A DNA stretch of 64,000 nucleotides, from assembly GCA_014529385.2 (NCBI GenBank), contig CM043966.1:96098587-96162586 (forward strand), written 5' to 3'. This stretch comes from Adiantum capillus-veneris (Eukaryota > Streptophyta > Polypodiopsida > Polypodiales > Pteridaceae). A program made the translations under genes and the position numbers. Numbering within the stretch: the stretch's first letter is position 1; every line of letters starts with the position of its first letter. Below are positions 57,659-64,000 of the stretch, one piece after another. A model generated the notes under the pieces. That model was not told the DNA's origin. It ran no database searches and saw only the letters and a list, made by a program, of their open reading frames with translations.

Positions 57659-57889
57659 GCCATGGCAGAGAGTCCTCTCTGAAGCCCATTTCAAAATGTT
57701 TGCTCTTATTACTTGATTCAGCTCTGATTGGCTATGCCTCAGTGTGGGGGCAATCAAAAGTTTACTTGAAGGGGTGCAACCTGTCAATCTGCATAGTATG
57801 TAGACAGACTCACTCGGAAGATGTCCCCATGGTTGAGAATTTGACAATGCTGCAGAAGGCAAAGATGATGTAGTCATCGAGCTCAACAT

Positions 57890-57995
57890 TTTTTTGAGGT
57901 ACAATTGAAATTTGAAAGGTGCCGCTGGGTATCGAACCTGGGTCTTTACACACCTAGACATCCACCTTAACCACTAGGTTAGGAAATCGTTGGCA
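57890..57995 (-). mobile_element. Short tRNA-like SINE fragment, copy 3
   Basis: Minus strand: A-box-like TAGTGGTTAAGG (57965-57976) and B-box GGTTCGATACC (57928-57938), followed by a short tail ending in A7 (T run at 57890-57896 on the plus strand). A different family from copy 2. The B box is close to consensus; a cloverleaf was not established, so a tRNA gene is less likely. Confidence 0.6.
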
Positions 57996-58440
57996 ACGAG
58001 CTCAACATTTCGTTACAAAATACTTCAAATCCGACCATCTTGAAAAGTTAGGGTTTACATTAGCAAATTATGGTTTTTACTGAAAATTTTACATATGCTG
58101 ATTCATTATTCTCGTCGAATTGTTGGACTGTAAGCTTATTACAGTGCAGATTCTTGGTGATTTATCAAGCACATTGAAGGTATTCGTTACTATTATGCCT
58201 CAGTCACCTCGAACTTTTCATCGCACAATGAAGCTTTGGCCTTTCATTGTGTTAAATGACTTTGCAATCTTCCTATTGATGAGTAGGAAGAAAGGGTTTC
58301 ATGTGAGTGGGTTAATTTCTTTTAGACATTTTGCTACATTGGGCTCACCATTTAACACAAAAGCCTAGGTTGCATGAAACGTTTCTATTTGGGAAGGACA
58401 TTCCTAACTTTTAAGGCAAGTATGGAAATACAAAATCACA

Positions 58441-58677
58441 TTGCTGGAGAACACCGGGGATAGTATTAACACGTATTCATTCTCTCACTTGTGGCAATTA
58501 GTAAGGAACATTCTAGCATGTCCGTTAGGAGGTGGTCTGGTAATCATAAATCTAGAGGTTGAGAGGAGAGTTATGTTATCAAACTCATGCTCTAAGCTAT
58601 GTTTCTTGGGTATGAGCCCTGCAAGCATTTCTCGATTGTATGCCTTGTCATGGTGGCAACAGGGAGCTTTTTATTGA
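58441..58677 (+). pseudogene. Possible LINE RT C-terminal fragment
   Basis: Frame containing GGGLVIINLEVERRVMLSNS and LCFLGMSPAS resembles the GGLGii(n/d)Le...A(l/m)LsKW motif downstream of plant L1 RT. Short and unsupported by flanking domains; tentative. Confidence 0.35.
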
Positions 58678-59892
58678 TGTATCTTACTTGCTTGCCTTTA
58701 TTCTCGTGTATGTGTGATCTGCTACATGTATTCAATATGTCAAGGACTCATTTGGCATTGACAAAAGAGGTTTATATGTAAGCCAGCCATCGATATGGGT
58801 CCCTTGGATGAGGGGATGAGCAGGGATGCCAGCTTGGAGGACTGATTCATTCTGTAGGCCAATAGAAGAAAAATTATTCTCTTGAAAGCTTCTATTGCCT
58901 GGATAGTTGGCTGAATGCCGATATGTCCAGTATAAGGTGGAGCATGGACTCAAGTAGATCCTTAAGCTGTAAAGCTCGAACAGCACAAAGCTTGTCCTGG
59001 TGCCAAAGATAACTGTCTTCTGAAGCACAGGTTTAACTTTTATGTTTTCTCAAAAGTAAGTTAACTTGAAACTTTAGCGTGTGGCATGTGATGGGCTCTA
59101 AACCATAGTTTCTTGACTGGTTGCTGACAGCTGTATGAAAAAATTGTTCTCATTCCCGGACCCTTAGGGTTGCACGCATCCCGGCTACTATAACTTAGAT
59201 CTAATGTGTCATTGTTTAGAGTGCATGTCCATCTAGAACACAGACATATATTGTAGAGTCGTCTTTCTGTTTGGCTGGCTGCAGCAAGTGTAACTAGCAA
59301 GTGTGCTATCTTTAATAGTGATAGAGTAAAGAGCTGCTCACTTTGCTAGTAAGATTTACTTGTGAGGTGGGAACATTCGTGACTGCCTCACAACTGCTGA
59401 TACAGTTGAAGGGAAGCAAGTACGGATTGCTCTCTTTCAACTTGGTTTTCTGGCAGTATCCTTCAGCTGTTTTTCAGTCTAATTGTTATGGCCAAAACTC
59501 ATGTTTTCTCCTTTCTTTATCTTGCCATAGGTCTGTTATAGTCTTGTTTGTTGTCAATTATTGTCATGTTAAAATTTGTACGGGATCTAGACACTGCCAT
59601 CCATAAATGGTAAGACCTCCCAAAACATATTTGTTCTCAGCCCTTTTTTGTCCCACTTCTCGTGAGGTTACTAGGTACACCTTAAACCCAAGATTTGGCA
59701 GTGAACCAAAAACTTTAATCATTTTTGGTAGCTAAATATTTGCCCTACACCCTATCTGTCCAAGGGGGGGTTCACTATCATAGCACCAGGTTATGGATAC
59801 ACCAAAATCCTTGGTTGTGAGAGAACCTAAAATTCACGGTTGACGAGTACACCAAAAACTCGAGGTATCATGAGAGTGATCTGTCTAGTTCG
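58678..59892. other. No gene seen
   Basis: Only short unrelated frames. May be transposon-derived; no motif could be assigned. Confidence 0.5.
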
Positions 59893-59894
59893 GG

Positions 59895-60077
59895 CTTGAG
59901 GGGGGGATTGTTGGGTTTTTTTTCAAGCCCTTTTGGTGCCCGTGGGAACATACCCTAATAGTATGCAGGTATAACTCCAGTGAAGGTAGACTTTGCATGG
60001 CAAGTTTCACCTTTTATATATTGTAAAAGGCTTTCACAATCATACACAAGCGTGCTTTTTACTGTGCCATGTCGACT

Positions 60078-60114
<37 letters not shown>

Positions 60115-60606
60115 GATCAAAGATGCTCTACTGGAACTACATCGGCACAGGGATAATCTAATGAGAAGACGAAGAGCACTACATCCTCAGAGGCAGATCA
60201 CAGATTTCTTCGGATCGAGAGAAGCAGGAGTGGAAGGAGAAGCAAGAGGCCAGCAGCCAGCACAAAGGAGTACCCACATTCATACCAAAGGCACCCTCAT
60301 TGACAAGGCGATTGAGCTTAGGAAATCGAGACGACCACGACCGAGATGCAGAAGCACACTTCACCGGAGGAGACTACAAACAAAGGATTAGAAGCATTCT
60401 AGCCAGACACCTAGAATGCTCCTAAGAAGTTGATTTAATACTTTGTATTTAGTTTTTCACATTTATTTTCACACTTTCACACTTTTCACACTTAGTACTT
60501 TAGTACTAAGGTACCTAGACATCGTAACAGATTCATCACTTTTGTATCAGTTTGGTCTCATAGGTCATTCTGGCCTTTTGAAGACGTTAACATTTCATTT
60601 CATTTC

Positions 60607-60694
<88 letters not shown>
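59895..60694 (+). repeat. Putative LTR preceded by a polypurine tract
   Basis: GCTTGAGGGGGGGAT (59894-59908) abuts TGTTGGGTTTTTTTTC at 59909, the polypurine-LTR pattern. A TATATA motif lies near 60018. The block includes a CT array (60079-60113), an intervening 76-codon frame without known domain, and a tail shared with 54.9-55.1 kb that ends in a long CT array (60611-60694). The right boundary is not fixed. Confidence 0.45.
60611..60694 (+). repeat. (CT)n microsatellite
   Basis: About 42 CT units following three TCATT repeats. Confidence 0.95.
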
Positions 60695-60698
<4 letters not shown>

Positions 60699-60759
60699 CT
60701 TCTTTTTTGCACGCCATCTCTTCCATGGCTCCTCGTCGCTGGCACCCGCCATAGCTTCG

Positions 60760-62409
60760 CACCTTTCACTGAGGATGTCAGCAAATTCTTGAAAGAAGAT
60801 CATCACGCAAAGAAAAAGCGAAAGGATGGAGCACAAGGCATTCCAGTAGCTGCACTGGAATGCACCTCAATGTATCGTTTCATAGGAGAGACCATCAGCT
60901 TGAAAAACTCTTTGCAATGCTATTGGCTAGGATTCAGAATCCAGATGCCAGCATCAACATTAGCTAGTTCCTGTAGTATTGAAGGCTAAGTCCAGACGTC
61001 GCTTCAAAGCTTGGTATGTCTGGCAGTTTGTATAATGGGCGAATCTTGCTCCAGTACGCTCCAATGTCCAAATTGCCTGGGATAAGGTGGCAAAGGACAG
61101 AGCACCTAAAATTACATTGTTATCTTCTGAGAACACGGAAACGGAGGATATTGGTAAGGGTAAAAGTGAGAAGACCAAAGATGCTGCCACAAAGCCACTA
61201 GTAGAAGATAAAGAAAAAGGGGCAGTACAAACTGGGGTAAAGAGACCATCAACTCAGACAGAAACCGGTTCGACGAGTAAAAAGCGGAAAATAGCAGATC
61301 TATTGAAGAAATTCCAGGCTAGAACACAAAAGTCGGTAAGCGCTGCTGAGCCACCAATAGACACGATGCAAGGACAGACCAATGGACAACAAGAATTGAA
61401 GAAGACTACTGCTAAAGATACCAACACAGAACAGGCTCAGACCAGTGCCAGGCTTGAGGAAGAAAGGAATCAATCATCGAATAGTGGTTTAGAATCCGTC
61501 CCCAACACTAATCAGACACCAATAGTAAAATTGGACAGGCTCCAACGCCTTCAAAAACAACCCTTGAAAGGGAGAGTGGTCATGAAAAAGCCAATAGAGC
61601 TGCACTGCCTTATGCTTTTCCCATGACGGCATATGAGACGGATCCGTAAGTCATTAGACAAGGGTGTGATGTAGCTATCTAGTCTGGCTGGAATACAATT
61701 GTAAATTCAATAGGCCAGATGATGGAAGCGCATATATCCATTTCCAGCTCAGAAGTGGACAGCTTGAAAGAAGAGCTCCATGCGACTAAAGATGAGCTGG
61801 AAAGGATCAGGAAAGGACAAGTTGAGTGGACACAACAAGTTTTACACTTACAACTTCAACATCAACAACACAACAAAGAAGTGGACATTCATCAGAAGAA
61901 GACATAAAAACTAACCAATGCAGACACTGGTATGGAGGAAGAGAAAAGGTTTGCTCAGCAAGGAGCTGATGCATGGAGGAGAAGAAAGGAATTGCTCAGC
62001 AAATAGTTGAACGATTCAAATCAATGTTGAATGCGAAAGGAACAGATTATAAGAAGCTCCACCAAAAGCATCATGTAATGAAAGAAGCCATCCTAGAGAA
62101 ATACATTTATCATTCCTTAGTGTAGATATTGGACAAGGATGGCAATTTGACACTAAATCTAAGTGATTTGGAAAATGTAATCGAATCGATATTAGCGAGT
62201 ACACTACAACATTGGTCAATGAGGCTCTTTCAGAGTATTTGGATAATCAGAAGAACAGAGATGATGAATATGATAAGGATGATGACCAGGAAGATACAAC
62301 GTGAGACCAGCCTTCGAAAAATGATGATGATGATGGTGACGTCCAGGATGATGCCTCAGGGTCAACAGCAGGTGGTTCAACACCAACAGGAGGACAAAGT
62401 TCAAACCAG
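60760..62409 (+). pseudogene. Broken gag-like protein of unknown family, N-part
   Basis: Collinear plus-strand frames: 60789-60989 (HHAKKKRKDGAQGIPVAALE, LQCYWLGFRIQM), and 61087-61626, the longest. That one has 179 codons and is Lys/Thr/Gln-rich and basic (KRPSTQTETGSTSKKRKIAD, which looks like a nuclear-localisation signal). Next is 61719-61907, a coiled coil (SSEVDSLKEELHATKDELER), and then a C-terminal acidic run near 62250-62400 (EDTT, NDDDDGDVQDDASGST). Stops separate them. Composition suggests a structural (gag-like) element protein, but no knuckle or enzyme motif is seen, so function is unassigned. Confidence 0.4.
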
Positions 62410-62781
62410 TGTGACAAAAAAACGCGTTTCGGCCCTCTGAAACCTCGAGACGCTGAAATGGCCGAAACGTTTCGGCGAAACGAGTCGACTTTTTTTTTTT
62501 GGCCCCCTTTTGACCAGTTGACCTTAACCCATTTGGGGATTTTTAAAGCCAAGCTGCTTCACAAAATCGATATCTTGTTTACTCGTGACTCAAGTCTCAC
62601 ATCCAGATTTTGTATTTCACATGTTTTGACAGGTAAATTTATATGTATATTCAATGTATAATTATAGGTACATACATGTCAAATGAAATATGTGTTTCGC
62701 TTTCTTTGAGTCCCGAAACGAAACGTTTCAGAAACCTCGAAACCCCAAAACGCACGAAACCCCGAAACGTTTCATGTCACA
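62410..62781. mobile_element. MITE-like insertion with terminal inverted repeats
   Basis: 372 bp bounded by TGTGACA and its complement TGTCACA. The inverted repeats extend about 22 bp (TGTGACAAAAAAACGCGTTT versus TGTGACATGAAACGTTTCGG read inward). GAAACG/CGTTTC palindromes recur near both ends. No ORF. It interrupts the coding series. Target duplication not resolved; superfamily not assigned. Confidence 0.6.
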
Positions 62782-63990
62782 TTGATTCCAGCCAGACTGG
62801 ATAGCTACATCACAACTTCAAACCAGACCAAAGATTGGCGAAATAAAGATCAAGAGCCACGTGCACAAGACTCCCAACAGCAAGACCCACCTCCCAACCA
62901 GCAACTGATTGGACAATAGGTAGTTCAAAGTTAGCACATGGAGGCTAAAGGCAAGAACGTCTTTATAGAATCCGACTCTGAGCCTCACCATACCCGTCCC
63001 ACTAAATTGCTCACACTCATTAAATCCCCGAGGAAGCAAAAGCATCTCTGGATTCAGAGGTATCTAGATGATGAAACAGTTTACTCGGATCTGGAGAGAT
63101 TTCAGATGCTCTATGTGGGGGGCAAGCGGATGACACACGCTTGAAAAACTATGAGCTATCATAATCAAGCAGTATGCAAACTACCCCTACAGCCAAGCTG
63201 TGTGCAAGTATTAGACAGAGTGCTTGAGTGGTGTGTTACTGTTGATGATGTGGCAGTAAATCCACTTCTGAAGAACTTAGCCATTGACAATTTAAAGTTA
63301 TTAGGCTTACAACTGGAAATGCTACTTGGCACTAAACCCATATACCAGTGCATGAAAGACATTAGGGTCCAAATCAAAGAGATGCTCATTCAGATGTATA
63401 GTGCCAGGGGAATATTGGACCAGAGAATAAAGGCTTTACTTGAGAATAATGCCACTAGCAGCAGAGGACCTAAAACGCTGATGACATTAGAGAGTAGGAA
63501 CTCCATCTCAAGAATTTGTTTCATACAGTTCGGATCACCAGGAAGATGATGCAACAAGAAAATCAAATGGTGATGAATTTTTTGGAGTTTGTCCCAGATT
63601 CCTTAGTGCTGCTCTACGCCATTCCAGCAAAGGAAGCGGAGCTTCCTTGATTCTTTCCAACACTCTATACTCCACACACTGAGCCAACAAACTAGCGACG
63701 ATACATCCAGATAGTCGATGGGCTCAAAGAATGGTATGAGGAAGCACTATTGAATGGGTGGCTTGGAACTAAGTTTTGCAAGAAGCTCTGAAGAAGAATC
63801 AAGTCAGTGAGCTAATTGCAGAGTTGCAGAATTTTCAGCTCTTGATGGGACAATGGAAAGTACAATTAAGACGGCTGATCAAAATCACAAATCAGCCTCT
63901 TTAGCTAACAGTGGAGGCCTCGAAGATGCCTGAGAAAGATTTGGCTAACAAAGCATCCTCTGAACCCGAGTTCAGAGAGATGGCTCAAAT
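62782..63990 (+). pseudogene. Broken protein of unknown family, C-part
   Basis: Continues after the MITE: 62938-63144 (MEAKGKNVFIESDSEPHHTR, LDDETVYSDLERFQMLYVGG), then in another frame 63151-63549 (VQVLDRVLEWCVTVDDVAVN, IDNLKLLGLQLEMLLGTKPI, helical and Leu-rich). Decaying frames run to the window end. It is likely the same dead gene as 60760-62409. I do not recognise it; the order (basic N-part, coiled coil, acidic stretch, helical C-part) is all that can be said. Confidence 0.35.
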
Positions 63991-64000
63991 ATTGTTCAAA

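Noticed and set aside
57890-57995. Functional tRNA gene
   Set aside because: Good A and B boxes, but a full cloverleaf could not be built and an A tail follows, as in SINEs.

Overview
The window is nuclear DNA of a land plant with a large, repeat-choked genome. It contains introns with GT-AG borders, plant-type LTR retrotransposons primed by initiator-Met and Asp tRNAs, tRNA-derived SINEs, and one plant-type TBC/Rab-GAP gene. A Ty3/gypsy element at the left edge has a gag, protease and RT resembling the fungal-type Tcn1 chromoviruses. In plants that lineage is known mainly from bryophytes, lycophytes and ferns, so a fern or other non-seed plant is my best guess (inference, not proof). (CT)n/(GA)n microsatellites are very abundant, and there are long homopolymers such as C27 and G30.

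Layout, 1-34 kb. (a) 1-3912: minus-strand Tcn1-like gypsy element, cut by the window edge. Its putative LTR carries an array of heat-shock-element motifs directly upstream of a TATA box. (b) 4.1-6.5 kb: decayed plus-strand gypsy pol of non-chromovirus type. (c) 6531-15264: an LTR element inserted at its 3' end, delimited exactly by 5-bp target duplications. It has an Asp-tRNA primer site, gag and a protease-like region but no reverse transcriptase. (d) 15.3-17.6 kb: unrecognised decayed ORFs. (e) 18.2-31.1 kb: copia remnants, including a segment of copia gag/integrase repeated three times in tandem with CT arrays embedded. The third unit is split by a complete, essentially non-coding LTR element (25401-30779, TSD TAAAT). 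(f) 31.1-34.8 kb: microsatellites, one SINE and little else.

Layout, 34.8-64 kb. The only host gene recognised is a TBC-domain Rab GTPase-activating protein, 15 exons from 34841 to about 56420 on the plus strand. Both catalytic fingers are intact, and its C-terminal coiled coil is interrupted by a 16.2-kb intron. That intron holds an internally deleted LINE, a minus-strand chromovirus, a solo LTR (TSD CTCTC) and an internally deleted chromovirus copy that keeps only its ends (TSD TACTC), both of the latter nested in that chromovirus, a head-to-head LTR pair, and a copia RNase H remnant. Two more SINEs lie in intron 14 and downstream of exon 15. The last 4 kb hold an LTR-like sequence and a series of broken ORFs of unknown function, split by a MITE-like insertion.

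Nothing here forms a multi-gene pathway. The biology is layered transposition into and around one membrane-traffic gene. The strongest unusual signals are the heat-shock-element array in an LTR promoter, the two complete elements without reverse transcriptase, and the deletion derivatives nested in the intron. Element ends, target duplications, exon borders and motifs were read by eye; no alignment or database search was run.
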